Below are positions 1 through 7,032 of a stretch of DNA of 9,634 nucleotides, in pieces. Every line of letters begins with the position of its first letter. Position 1 is the stretch's first letter. The position numbers and the translations under genes were made by a program. The DNA comes from Deltaproteobacteria bacterium. GTDB lineage: Bacteria > Desulfobacterota > Deferrimicrobia > Deferrimicrobiales > Deferrimicrobiaceae. The notes under the pieces were generated by a model. It had not been told where the DNA came from. It did no database searches and was given only the letters and a program-made list of their open reading frames with translations. The DNA lies in NCBI GenBank assembly GCA_017889845.1, contig JAGGAJ010000065.1, forward strand, positions 1-9,634, written 5' to 3'.

Positions 1-138
1 TCCTGCAACGGATGGATCCACTGTACGGCAAGCGGGGCGTCGATTCAACCGGCCTCCGCCCCTTGCGGCGCCCCCGCGAAGTGGCGTATCGTGGTGCGTT
101 GTCCGCGACGCAGCGCGCGCGGGAGCGGAGGTCTTCGC
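1..138. other. Left-edge non-coding leader region
   Basis: This 138-base stretch precedes the first aminotransferase. All three forward frames stay open, but none gives convincing protein sequence (Cys/Arg/Pro-rich and low in hydrophobic residues), so the openness looks like a GC effect. I see no tRNA or terminator. It most likely holds the promoter and leader of the aminotransferase-hisC pair. The tail of an upstream gene cannot be fully excluded because the window starts here. Confidence 0.45.
63..92 (+). promoter_or_regulatory. Weak candidate sigma70 promoter
   Basis: TTGCGG at 63-68, an 18-base spacer and TATCGT at 87-92 resemble a sigma70 promoter (3 of 6 and 4 of 6 consensus bases). 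Transcription would start near 99, leaving a leader of about 40 bases that carries the GGAGGT ribosome site at 127-132. The match is weak and could be chance in GC-rich DNA. Confidence 0.25.
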
Positions 139-1338
139 ATGGCGGCAGCGCCGGAAATCCGGGAGGCGATCCGGGCCGGGTCGTGGATCCGGAAGATGTT
201 CGAGGAGGGTGCGGCCCTCAAGGCCGCGCGGGGGGCCGAAAACGTGTTCGACTTCACCCTCGGCAACCCGTACGGCGATCCCCCGAAGCCGTTGGCCGAC
301 GAACTCGCCCGCCTGGCGTCGGATCCGCCGCCGGACCTCCACAAATACATGCCCAACGCCGGATTCCCCGATGTCCGGCGGGCCGTCGCCGATTCCCTTG
401 CGCGGTCCACGGGCCTGCCGTTCGCGGCGGACCACGTGGTGATGAGCGTGGGTGCGGCGGGGGCGATCAACGTCGCCCTGCGTGCCCTCCTGTCGCCGGG
501 GGACGAGGTGATCCTCCTCGCCCCGTACTTCGTGGAGTACCTCTTCTACATCCGCAACGCGGGGGGGATCCCGGTCGTGGTCGAGACGGATCCGCGGTTC
601 CAGCTCGACCTCCCCGCCCTGGAGAAGGCCCTCACCCCGAGGACGCGGGCCCTCCTGCTGAACACGCCGAACAACCCGACGGGCGCGGTCTACCTGGGGG
701 GGGACCTCGAAGGCCTCGACCGCATCCTCTCGACGGCGGAAACCCGTACCGGCGCTCCCGTCTACGTGATCTCCGACGAGCCGTACCGGAAGGTCGTGTT
801 CGAGGGCGTCGCGTTCGTGCAACCGGTGACGAGGATCCGGAACACCGTGGTGGCGTACTCGCACTCCAAGGACCTGAATCTCCCCGGGGAACGGATCGGG
901 TACATCGCCGTGTCCCCCCGCGCCGCGGACGCCCCCGAAGTCGCCGAGGCGTGCGTCTTCTGCAACCGGGTGCTGGGATTCGTCAACGCCCCCGCCCTCT
1001 TCCAGCGCGCGGTGGCGAAATTCCAGGACCTGCCCGCGGACGTATCGGTGTACCAGGCGAACCGGGACCTGCTGCTCGGGACGCTGGGGCGCGTGGGGAT
1101 CGAGGTCGTGCCGCCGGGGGGCGCATTCTACCTGTTTCCCCGGTCCCCCCTTCCCGACGAGATGGAATTCGTGGCGACAGCCCGGGAGGAGGGGATCCTG
1201 GTGGTCCCGGGGAGCGGGTTCGGCAGGGCCGGCCACTTCCGCCTGGCGTACTGCGTGTCGCCGGAGATGGTGAAGCGGTCCGTGCCGGCGTGGGAACGCC
1301 TCGGGGCGCGGATCCCGGGCCGGATGGGCCGCGGATGA
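139..1338 (+). CDS. PLP-dependent class I/II aminotransferase
   Basis: A 399-residue cytosolic fold-type I aminotransferase that moves an amino group between an amino acid and a 2-oxo acid through pyridoxal phosphate. Visible motifs: NPTG at residues 179-182, SDEPYR with Asp213 and Tyr216 contacting the cofactor, SHSKDLNLPGERIGY with the Schiff-base Lys244, and a C-terminal HFRLAY with Arg368 for the substrate carboxylate. Length is normal for the aspartate/alanine aminotransferase group. The ATG at 139 is chosen over an in-frame GTG at 91 because GGAGGT (127-132) sits 6 bases before it and the extra 16 residues look non-coding. Its TGA overlaps the hisC ATG (ATGA), so the two are probably co-translated. 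Substrate is undetermined; aspartate, alanine or an aromatic amino acid are all possible. Confidence 0.93.
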   Translation: MAAAPEIREAIRAGSWIRKMFEEGAALKAARGAENVFDFTLGNPYGDPPKPLADELARLASDPPPDLHKYMPNAGFPDVRRAVADSLARSTGLPFAADHVVMSVGAAGAINVALRALLSPGDEVILLAPYFVEYLFYIRNAGGIPVVVETDPRFQLDLPALEKALTPRTRALLLNTPNNPTGAVYLGGDLEGLDRILSTAETRTGAPVYVISDEPYRKVVFEGVAFVQPVTRIRNTVVAYSHSKDLNLPGERIGYIAVSPRAADAPEVAEACVFCNRVLGFVNAPALFQRAVAKFQDLPADVSVYQANRDLLLGTLGRVGIEVVPPGGAFYLFPRSPLPDEMEFVATAREEGILVVPGSGFGRAGHFRLAYCVSPEMVKRSVPAWERLGARIPGRMGRG

Positions 1339-2381
1339 GCGTCGTATTCCGCCGGAACGTGGCCCGGATGGAGGGGTACGTCCCGGGCGAGCAGCCGCAG
1401 GAGCCGGGATACATCAAGCTGAACACAAACGAGAACCCGTACCCGCCGTCGCCGAAGGTCCGGGAAGCGGTCCTGGCGGAACTGGGCGACCCGCTGCGGC
1501 TCTATCCCGACCCGATGGCCACGCGTCTTCGCCGCCAGGCCGCCCTGACGTACCGGTTCGATCTCCCGGGGGTCATCGCCGGGAACGGTTCGGACGACCT
1601 GCTCGCGATGGTGGCGCGTGCGTTCATCGGGGAAGGCGACGTCCTCGCGTGTCCCTCCCCCACCTACACCCTCTACGACACGCTGGTGCGGATCCAAGGG
1701 GGCAGGATGGTCGGCGTGCCGTATCCCAAGGATTACTCACTCCCACCGGCCCTCGCCAGGAGGAAGGCGCGCGTGACGGTGGTGGCGAGCCCCAACTCCC
1801 CCTCCGGGACCGGGGTGCCGGTCCGGGATCTCGCCGCGCTGGCCGAGGCGGTCCCCGGCGTGCTGGTGGTGGACGAGGCGTACGCCGACTTCGCGGAGGA
1901 GACCGCCCTCCGGCTGGCCCGGGAGCGGGAGAACGTGATCGTCCTGCGGACCTTGTCCAAGTCGTTCTCGCTGGCGGGATTGCGCATCGGGCTGGGGTTC
2001 GCCCATCCGCGCATCATCGACGGGCTGAACAAGGTCAAGGACTCCTACAACCTGAGCCGGCTGTCGATCGCTGCGGGTACGGCGGCGCTGGCGGACATCG
2101 CGTGGATGGAGCGGAACGCCGGGAGGATCCGGAAGACGCGGGAGGCCCTCGTCGCGGCCCTTCCCTCGGTGGGATTCGCGCCGTTCCCGTCGCAGAGCAA
2201 CTTCGTTCTTGCGCGGCGGGCGGGAGGCAGGTCGGCCCGTCCCGTCTACGAGGCGCTCAAACGCCGCAAGATCCTCGTGAGGTACTTCGACACGCCGCGC
2301 CTCGCGGGATGCCTTCGCATCACCGTGGGGACGGACGAGGAGATCGGCGCGCTGCTTTCCGCGATGCGGGAGATCCGCTAG
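1335..2381 (+). CDS. hisC: Histidinol-phosphate aminotransferase
   Basis: A 348-residue enzyme that converts imidazole-acetol phosphate plus glutamate to histidinol phosphate in histidine synthesis. The N-terminal LNTNENPYPPSP is the HisC signature. YPDP, GNGSDDLL, VVDEAYADF (Asp180, Tyr183), TLSKSFSLAGLRIG with the PLP lysine Lys209, and CLRITVG with Arg328 follow in the expected order. The usual NNPTG cofactor loop reads NSPSG here, a variant I believe occurs in other HisC proteins. Start: the ATG at 1335 overlaps the previous stop by 4 bases. No strong Shine-Dalgarno is present, consistent with translational coupling. No other his genes are visible, so this may be an isolated hisC. A closely related aromatic or phenylalanine aminotransferase role is the main alternative. 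Confidence 0.92.
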   Translation: MSVVFRRNVARMEGYVPGEQPQEPGYIKLNTNENPYPPSPKVREAVLAELGDPLRLYPDPMATRLRRQAALTYRFDLPGVIAGNGSDDLLAMVARAFIGEGDVLACPSPTYTLYDTLVRIQGGRMVGVPYPKDYSLPPALARRKARVTVVASPNSPSGTGVPVRDLAALAEAVPGVLVVDEAYADFAEETALRLARERENVIVLRTLSKSFSLAGLRIGLGFAHPRIIDGLNKVKDSYNLSRLSIAAGTAALADIAWMERNAGRIRKTREALVAALPSVGFAPFPSQSNFVLARRAGGRSARPVYEALKRRKILVRYFDTPRLAGCLRITVGTDEEIGALLSAMREIR

Positions 2382-2388
2382 CCCGCAT

Positions 2389-3336
2389 TCAGAGCGTCAC
2401 GCCCCAGTTCCCCCCGCCCTCGCGGTTCCTCCACCGGGCGGCGAGCGTTCCGTCCGGACGCCGGACCAGCGTCAGGAAACAGTACTCCACACGGCTTCCC
2501 GAAGGGCCGAAGACGAACGCCTCGAAGACGCGCGGACCCGGGATGTGGGACAGCACCGAGAAGCGCGCGGCGAGGTAGGCATCCCGGTCTCCCGCGAAGA
2601 ACTCCTCCCCCGCTGCGCCCGCACCCCCCGGGTACCCCTTCGCCTCCATCGCGCACAGGTTCGAGGCCCTCCAGGCGGGGTCGCCCCACACCAGGCGGGC
2701 GGACACCACATCTCCCGCCTCGTCCGTGAGCGTGAGCCGGGCGCAGGCGACCTTGCAGGCGCGCAGCGCGCCGTCCGCCGGAACGTGGTACAGGAAGTAC
2801 GGCATTGGCCGCCCCTTCAGGACGGAGAGCGCCTCGGGCGCCTCCAAGACCGGCGCGGGTCCGTCCCCCGCGTCCACCGCGGCGCGGCACAACCCGGGGG
2901 AAGGCTTCTTCCGCATCGCCCCGAAGCCGTAGCGGAAGACGCCCGCCGCCTTCTCCCCATCCTCCAGGGGGAGCACCACGAGGAAATGCCCGCAGCCGGG
3001 CGCCGGCGGGAGGTTCCCTCCCCCCTCCTCGGGAACCCGGTAGAGGTCGCCGAACGCCTCGTCCGACGGGACGATGGTCTCGTAGAACGGGGAATATCCT
3101 TCCGAGCCGCCACGGACCGCCGAGAAGCGGTACCGCACCGTGAACCGCTCCCCCTCCCGGGGGTCGGGAAGGGTCACGAAGGCGGCGCGGCGTCCGGGCG
3201 GGCCGGTGGGGGCGACGACCCGCGTGCAGCGGGCGATCCGGCGCCCTGCGGCGTCCGGGGTGTTCACTTCGGCGTGCAGGAGCACGATTTCCGGCCTCTC
3301 CGGGCCGTCGACGTATTCCCGTCTCAGGCGCAGCAT
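2389..3336 (-). CDS. Hypothetical protein with CBM-like C-terminal end
   Basis: A 315-residue protein I do not recognise. It starts at ATG 3336 with a strong GGAGGA 5 bases upstream, so the start is secure. There is no signal peptide or membrane helix, so it is probably cytosolic. It looks like two beta-rich halves: residues about 15-140 (with RFTVRYRFSAV and GYSPFYETIVPSDEAFGDLYRV) and about 190-315 (ending EYCFLTL...WRNREGGGNWGVTL). The closing W-x-N-x(5)-NW pattern resembles the end of starch/glycogen-binding modules of the CBM20/25 type; that is an inference from pattern only. It lies 30 bases downstream of the metallopeptidase gene on the same strand, so co-transcription is likely. It ends 7 bases from the convergent hisC stop, leaving no room for a separate terminator. 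Confidence 0.8.
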   Translation of the reverse strand: MLRLRREYVDGPERPEIVLLHAEVNTPDAAGRRIARCTRVVAPTGPPGRRAAFVTLPDPREGERFTVRYRFSAVRGGSEGYSPFYETIVPSDEAFGDLYRVPEEGGGNLPPAPGCGHFLVVLPLEDGEKAAGVFRYGFGAMRKKPSPGLCRAAVDAGDGPAPVLEAPEALSVLKGRPMPYFLYHVPADGALRACKVACARLTLTDEAGDVVSARLVWGDPAWRASNLCAMEAKGYPGGAGAAGEEFFAGDRDAYLAARFSVLSHIPGPRVFEAFVFGPSGSRVEYCFLTLVRRPDGTLAARWRNREGGGNWGVTL

Positions 3337-3366
3337 GGTGGTCCTCCGGTCAAAGGATGCCGGGGG

Positions 3367-3735
3367 TCACTCGTACCCCAGGCGGGAAAGATCCTCCTCG
3401 TCCATCCCGAAGTAATGTCCGATCTCGTGCAGCAGCGTCACCCGGATCTCCCGGCAGAGTTCCTCGCGGTCCGGGAAATCCTCCTCGAGGGGGCCGCGAT
3501 AGATGGAGATCTTGTCGGGCAGGTTCCCGGAATCCTGGATGGAACGCTCCGGGAGCGGTATGCCGTGGTAAAAACCGTAGAGGGTGTCTTCCGGCGGGAT
3601 GCCCAGCTCGTCGAGCAGCCAGTCGGGCGGCCACTTCTCCACGACCACCGCCACGTTGTCCAGGGCCTCGCGGAACACGGGGGGCAGACCCGAGAGCGCT
3701 TTCCGGAGCGCCCGGTCGAAGTCGTCACTGGGCAC
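3367..3735 (-). CDS. Zincin-like metallopeptidase family protein
   Basis: A 122-residue small cytosolic protein of the possible zinc metallopeptidase family (Zincin_1/DUF1025 type). The signature is HEIGHYFGMDEEDL at residues 103-116: His103 and His107 would bind zinc and Glu104 would be catalytic. The family-typical stretches DNVAVVVEKWP and LYGFYHGIPL, and IYRGPLEE before the active site, are also present. Substrate and physiological role are unknown for this family as far as I know. Start: GTG 3735 is preceded by AGGGGG with a 6-base gap. A TTG at 3765 would add 10 residues, but its GAGGA abuts the codon directly, so I prefer the shorter form. It lies between the flgM-linked helical protein and the CBM-like protein on the same strand. 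A TAGAAT hexamer (3783-3778) could be a -10 box, but no good -35 accompanies it. Confidence 0.88.
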   Translation of the reverse strand: MPSDDFDRALRKALSGLPPVFREALDNVAVVVEKWPPDWLLDELGIPPEDTLYGFYHGIPLPERSIQDSGNLPDKISIYRGPLEEDFPDREELCREIRVTLLHEIGHYFGMDEEDLSRLGYE

Positions 3736-3804
3736 CCGTCGCCCCCTGTTCCCGCCGGACGGCAATCCTCACCGGTGATTCTACCCCATCCGGGCGGGGG
3801 GGCG

Positions 3805-4446
3805 CTACTTCTCCTCCGGCCGGATCGAATCCGGCCCCCGCATGGCCGAGAAAAATGCGGCCCATTTCTCCAGGTTCGGGACGATCCGGTCCTCGAGGAG
3901 TGCCGCCATCGACGTCCAGTCCCCGGACTTCTGGGCCGCGAGGAGCTGTTCGAGTATCTCCGCGGTGGAGGAGGGCGGGGAGGGAAGTTCCCCGGCGCCG
4001 GACGTCGCTCCCCCGGGGAGGGGGAACGCGCCGCTCTGGATCCCGTTGAAGACGGCCCCCGCCAGCTGGAAGTATGTGGCGAGGGATTCGACGCAGGATA
4101 CGTACAGGGACGTCGCGGCGGGGATGTCCCCCGCCCTGAGGGAAGCCACCACGGCCCGGACGTCCCGCAGGATCGCCGCGCAGAGGTCTAACCCTCCGTC
4201 GAGGGCCTCCCGCAGCAGCTCCCGGGGGGTCGTCGTGGAGATGCGCACCACCCCGATCTCCCCGGGGGGGAGCGAAGCCAGCTCCTTCTCCAGGCGCGTG
4301 GAAATTTCCCGGCCCTCCACGGTGACCCGGGAAACCACCCGCCCCCGGGCGGCCGCCCGCCTGCCGGCCTCCTCCATGACCTCGCCGAAGGTCCGCAGCG
4401 CGGAAACGTCCCAGGAAACCTCGCTCGCGTCGATCAGCAACTGCAT
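3805..4446 (-). CDS. Hypothetical protein downstream of flgM
   Basis: A 213-residue protein I do not recognise. Residues 1-70 look like a small alpha/beta domain (VVSRVTVEGREIS; EIGVVRIST). Residues about 84-133 and 162-202 are two similar helical segments, each with a gly-asp turn (RAGD at 104-107, KSGD at 173-176) followed by an amphipathic helix (SLYVSCVESLATYF; ALLEDRIVPNLEKW). They are joined by a Pro/Gly/Ser-rich linker at about 140-161. No signal peptide or membrane helix. It follows flgM by 54 bases on the same strand. In other bacteria flgM is often followed by flgN, an export chaperone, so a flagellar chaperone-like role is a reasonable guess, but the sequence is not an obvious FlgN. 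The start is uncertain: ATG 4446 and an in-frame TTG at 4482 both lack a clear Shine-Dalgarno site. Confidence 0.8.
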   Translation of the reverse strand: MQLLIDASEVSWDVSALRTFGEVMEEAGRRAAARGRVVSRVTVEGREISTRLEKELASLPPGEIGVVRISTTTPRELLREALDGGLDLCAAILRDVRAVVASLRAGDIPAATSLYVSCVESLATYFQLAGAVFNGIQSGAFPLPGGATSGAGELPSPPSSTAEILEQLLAAQKSGDWTSMAALLEDRIVPNLEKWAAFFSAMRGPDSIRPEEK

Positions 4447-4500
4447 GAGGGGAAGATACGATAATGCCGCGCGGGGAGGCAACAGGAATCGCTCGGGGGT

Positions 4501-4704
4501 TTATCTCCTGCGCGCGCGGAGTTCCCGGACCACGTCGGAAACCATCTTTTCGGCGACCAGGCGGCCGTCGACGCGGTAGATCCCGGCTTCGAGGGCGGCG
4601 CGGATCTCCTCGATCCGCCGCAGCCTCGTGGCGGAGAGTACGTCCACGGCCCGGTGAGCCTCGGCGAACAGGGCACACCACTTCCCGCTGTCGGAATCCT
4701 TCAC
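4501..4704 (-). CDS. flgM: Anti-sigma28 factor FlgM
   Basis: A 67-residue FlgM-family protein, which binds FliA (sigma28) and blocks late flagellar transcription until it is exported through the completed hook-basal body. The conserved C-terminal core spans residues about 28-63: RRIEEIRAALEAGIYRVDG followed by LVAEKMVSDVVREL, the usual helix, Y-x-VD turn and amphipathic sigma-binding helix. It is shorter than enteric FlgM (about 97 residues), mostly at the N-terminal end. The GTG start at 4704 has GGAGGA three bases upstream. A near-consensus sigma28 promoter sits about 46 bases upstream (4777-4750), so FlgM should be made under the control of its own target. The probable target, FliA, is encoded at 7200-7973. 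Confidence 0.88.
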   Translation of the reverse strand: MKDSDSGKWCALFAEAHRAVDVLSATRLRRIEEIRAALEAGIYRVDGRLVAEKMVSDVVRELRARRR

Positions 4705-4749
4705 CGGTCCTCCGTTTCCGCCGGCGCCGCAAAGGCCGCCGTACCCGGT

Positions 4750-4777
4750 TTATCGACCGGCGCCCGTGGAAACTTTA
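4750..4777 (-). promoter_or_regulatory. Sigma28 (FliA) promoter of flgM
   Basis: Read on the minus strand, TAAAGTTT (4777-4770) is a perfect sigma28 -35 element. After a 12-base spacer comes GTCGATAA (4757-4750), 7 of 8 bases of the -10 consensus GCCGATAA. The usual spacer is 11, so it is one base longer than standard. The predicted start near 4742 gives a leader of about 38 bases before the flgM GTG at 4704. This fits the known autoregulatory logic in which FliA drives expression of its inhibitor. Confidence 0.8.
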
Positions 4778-4802
4778 CCCGGGGGGGCGGTTCCGGTAGA
4801 CT
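4774..4802 (+). promoter_or_regulatory. Sigma70-like promoter of response regulator, likely leaderless
   Basis: TTTACC at 4774-4779, a 17-base spacer and TAGACT at 4797-4802 match sigma70 consensus at 4 of 6 bases in each box. The -10 ends 7 bases before the ATG at 4810, so transcription should start at or next to the A of the start codon. No Shine-Dalgarno site is present. Its -35 overlaps the -35 of the opposing sigma28 promoter at 4774-4777, so the two polymerases may exclude each other. Confidence 0.55.
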
Positions 4803-4809
4803 TGGGCCA

Positions 4810-6207
4810 ATGAGGAAATCGCTGCTGATCGCGGAGGACGAGGAGGTCACCCTGAGCCTCCTCCGGAAGGTGTTCCGGCGCCCCGACCTGGACGTTCACG
4901 AGGCGCGCACCGGCACGGAGGCTCTGCAGCACATCGACCAGCACCCCGTCGACGTCATCCTCACCGACCTCAAGATGCCCGGGGCGGACGGCCTCGCCGT
5001 GCTCGCGCACGCCCGGAAGGTCCGGCCCGGGGCCGAGGTCATCCTGATGACCGGGCACGCCACCGTGGAGTCCGCCGTGAACGCGATGAAGATGGGGGCG
5101 TTCCACTACATCACCAAGCCGTTCAGCGTGGACGAGGTCGTCCCGCTCGTCGACCGCGCCCTCGAGCTGACCAGCGTGCGGAAGGAGAACGTGAGCCTGC
5201 GCTCCCTGGTCCGGGGCCGCGGCGGGCTGGACAACATCATCGGCGTGAGCGAGGAGATCCGGCACGTCCTCGGCCTCGTGCGGAAGGTGGCGGACACCGA
5301 CTCCACCGTGCTGGTCACGGGGGAGAGCGGGACCGGGAAGGAGCTCGTCGCGCGCGCCGTCCACTACCTTTCGCCGCGGGCCGAGCGGATGCTCGTGCCG
5401 ATCAACTGCTCGGCCATCCCCGCCGACCTGCTGGAGAGCGAGCTGTTCGGCCACGTGAAGGGCGCGTTCACGGGCGCGCACGCCGCCCGGGCGGGGAAGT
5501 TCGAGGTGGCCCACCACGGGACGATATTCCTCGACGAGATCGGGGAGATGAGCCCGCACCTGCAGGCAAAACTGTTGCGGGTCCTGCAGGAGAAGTCGGT
5601 CACCCCCGTGGGGGGAAACCGGGCGATTCCCGTCGACGCCCGGGTCATCGTGGCGACGAACAAGGACCTGGACGAGGAGGTGGCGGAGGGACGCTTCCGG
5701 GCGGACCTCTACTTCCGGCTGAACGTCATCCCGATCCGGATCCCCCCACTCCGGGAGCGGCGGGACGACATCCCCGTCCTCGTGGCCCACTTCATCGCGC
5801 GGTACAACCGGGAGAAGGGACGCGCCCTCGAGGGGATCCGCCCCGAGGCCCTCGAGATCCTGACCCGGTACCCGTGGCCGGGGAACGTGCGGGAGCTGGA
5901 GAACCTCGTGGAGCGGGTCGTCGTGCTGAAGGGGTCCGGTTGGATCGAGCCGGAGGACATCCCCGAGAGGATCCGCAGGGCGGAGAGGTTCCTCAAGGCC
6001 GCGCTCCCGGTGCTGGGGGAGAGCGGGATGGACATCCGCACCGCCACCGAGGATTTCGAGAACACGCTGATCCGGCAGGCCCTCCACCTCGCCGCGGGGA
6101 ACAAGAACCGCGCCGCCGCGCTGCTGGGCCTCAAACGCACGACGTTCGTGGAGATGCTGAAACGGAAGAACCTCGACCTCGCGGAGCCGGCCGGCCCCTC
6201 GAGTTGA
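4810..6207 (+). CDS. NtrC-family sigma54-dependent response regulator
   Basis: A 465-residue cytosolic transcription activator with three domains. The receiver domain (about 4-120) has acidic pocket Glu9/Asp10, phospho-acceptor Asp53 (LTDLKMPG), Thr81 and Lys103. The AAA+ domain (about 143-370) has Walker A GESGTGKE at 171-178, the sigma54-contact loop GAFTGA at 218-223, Walker B TIFLDEIGE with Asp242/Glu243, and an arginine-finger segment (FRADLYFRL, PPLRERRDDI). A Fis-type helix-turn-helix near the C-terminus (RAAALLGLKRTTFVEMLKRKNL) binds enhancer DNA. All key residues are intact, so it should respond to phosphorylation and open sigma54 promoters. The kinase gene follows after 33 bases, and a sigma54 promoter precedes fliA. 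That context suggests an FlrC/FleR-like flagellar regulator, though a different regulon cannot be excluded. Start ATG 4810 has no Shine-Dalgarno site. Confidence 0.93.
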   Translation: MRKSLLIAEDEEVTLSLLRKVFRRPDLDVHEARTGTEALQHIDQHPVDVILTDLKMPGADGLAVLAHARKVRPGAEVILMTGHATVESAVNAMKMGAFHYITKPFSVDEVVPLVDRALELTSVRKENVSLRSLVRGRGGLDNIIGVSEEIRHVLGLVRKVADTDSTVLVTGESGTGKELVARAVHYLSPRAERMLVPINCSAIPADLLESELFGHVKGAFTGAHAARAGKFEVAHHGTIFLDEIGEMSPHLQAKLLRVLQEKSVTPVGGNRAIPVDARVIVATNKDLDEEVAEGRFRADLYFRLNVIPIRIPPLRERRDDIPVLVAHFIARYNREKGRALEGIRPEALEILTRYPWPGNVRELENLVERVVVLKGSGWIEPEDIPERIRRAERFLKAALPVLGESGMDIRTATEDFENTLIRQALHLAAGNKNRAAALLGLKRTTFVEMLKRKNLDLAEPAGPSS

Positions 6208-6233
6208 CCCCGCTTCCCGCCGTACGGTAGTCT
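6204..6233 (+). promoter_or_regulatory. Sigma70-like promoter of histidine kinase, likely leaderless
   Basis: TTGACC at 6204-6209 (5 of 6 consensus), an 18-base spacer and TAGTCT at 6228-6233 precede the kinase ATG at 6241 by exactly 7 bases. The -35 contains the TGA stop of the response regulator (6205-6207). No Shine-Dalgarno site lies before the ATG. Spacing and -10 sequence mirror the response regulator promoter, supporting a real leaderless start. Read-through from the upstream gene is also possible. Confidence 0.5.
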
Positions 6234-6240
6234 GATCCCC

Positions 6241-7032
6241 ATGGCAAGAGACGTGGAGGAACTCAAGGAACGCCTCCGGCAGGCCGAGGAGCAGCTCGCT
6301 CAGGCGCAGAAGATGGAGGCCATCGGGCGCCTCACCGGGGGGATCGCGCACGACTTCAACAACTTGCTCACGGGGATCCTCGGGTACGCGTCGCTCCTGA
6401 AGATGTACCTCCCCGAAGGGGGGGAAGGACACGAGGCGGCAGCGTGCATCGAGCGCTCCGCACGCCGGGCCTCCGAGCTGACCCGGCAGCTCCTGGCCTA
6501 CTCCCGTCGGGAGGCGCCCAGGCTCCGCCCCCTGGAAATCCGCCGGATCGTCGGCGAGGCGATCGGAATCCTCTCCCGGTCCGTCAACGAGAACGTGGAG
6601 ATCCGGACCGACCTCCGGGCGGACCCGGAACCGGTGATGGGCGACCCGGGGATGCTGATCCAGGCGCTCCTGAACCTGGGCGAGAACGCGGTCGACGCCA
6701 TGCCGGCGGGGGGAGTCCTCACCTTCTCCACCGGCACGTTCGAATCCGACGGGGAGACCCTCTTCGGCGACGCACCGGTACCCGAGGGACGGTACGTCAC
6801 CGTCGGAGTCTCCGACACGGGGAGCGGGATCGCGGAGTCGATCCGCGACCAGGTGTTCACCCCGTTCTTCACCACCAAGGCGCCCGGCGAGGGAACCGGC
6901 CTGGGACTCCCCATGGTGCACAGCTGCGTCCGGAGCCACGGCGGGTACATCCGGCTTGCGAGCCGGCCCGGACAGGGAACCACGGTCCACGTCCTCCTTC
7001 CCGTCTCGGACTCCGAACCGTCAAATATTTGA
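6241..7032 (+). CDS. Soluble sensor histidine kinase (NtrB-like)
   Basis: A 263-residue cytosolic histidine kinase. Residues 1-26 form a charged heptad-like helix (EELKERLRQAEEQLAQAQKM), probably a dimer coiled coil. The HisKA dimerisation domain follows with phospho-acceptor His37 in GGIAHDFNNLL, the NtrB-type H-box. The ATPase domain has the N-box NLGENAVDAM (Asn149), G1 DTGSGI (192-197), F-box FTPFFTTK and G2 GEGTGLGL (216-223). There are no membrane helices and no PAS or GAF input domain, so the signal must come through a partner or through the short coiled coil. It lies right after the response regulator and is its likely partner. Its last codons and stop are embedded in the palindrome at 7019-7034. 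ATG 6241 lacks a Shine-Dalgarno site. Confidence 0.9.
   Translation: MARDVEELKERLRQAEEQLAQAQKMEAIGRLTGGIAHDFNNLLTGILGYASLLKMYLPEGGEGHEAAACIERSARRASELTRQLLAYSRREAPRLRPLEIRRIVGEAIGILSRSVNENVEIRTDLRADPEPVMGDPGMLIQALLNLGENAVDAMPAGGVLTFSTGTFESDGETLFGDAPVPEGRYVTVGVSDTGSGIAESIRDQVFTPFFTTKAPGEGTGLGLPMVHSCVRSHGGYIRLASRPGQGTTVHVLLPVSDSEPSNI

Noticed and set aside
12..1334. A long open frame continuous with hisC, making a 789-residue protein
   Set aside because: The first 441 residues are Arg/Pro/Gly-rich and overlap the clear aminotransferase in another frame. The real hisC begins at ATG 1335.
3736..3765. TTG start for the metallopeptidase adding 10 residues
   Set aside because: The GAGGA abuts the TTG with no spacer, whereas GTG 3735 has AGGGGG at a proper 6-base distance and begins at the conserved domain.
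2545..4191. A 548-residue plus-strand open frame over the minus-strand operon
   Set aside because: It overlaps genes with clear motifs (HEIGH zincin) and has shadow-like Arg/Gly/Pro composition.
4750..6990. A 746-residue antisense open frame across the regulator and kinase genes
   Set aside because: It mirrors two well-motifed genes, has biased low-complexity composition and no recognisable domains; typical GC-rich antisense shadow.
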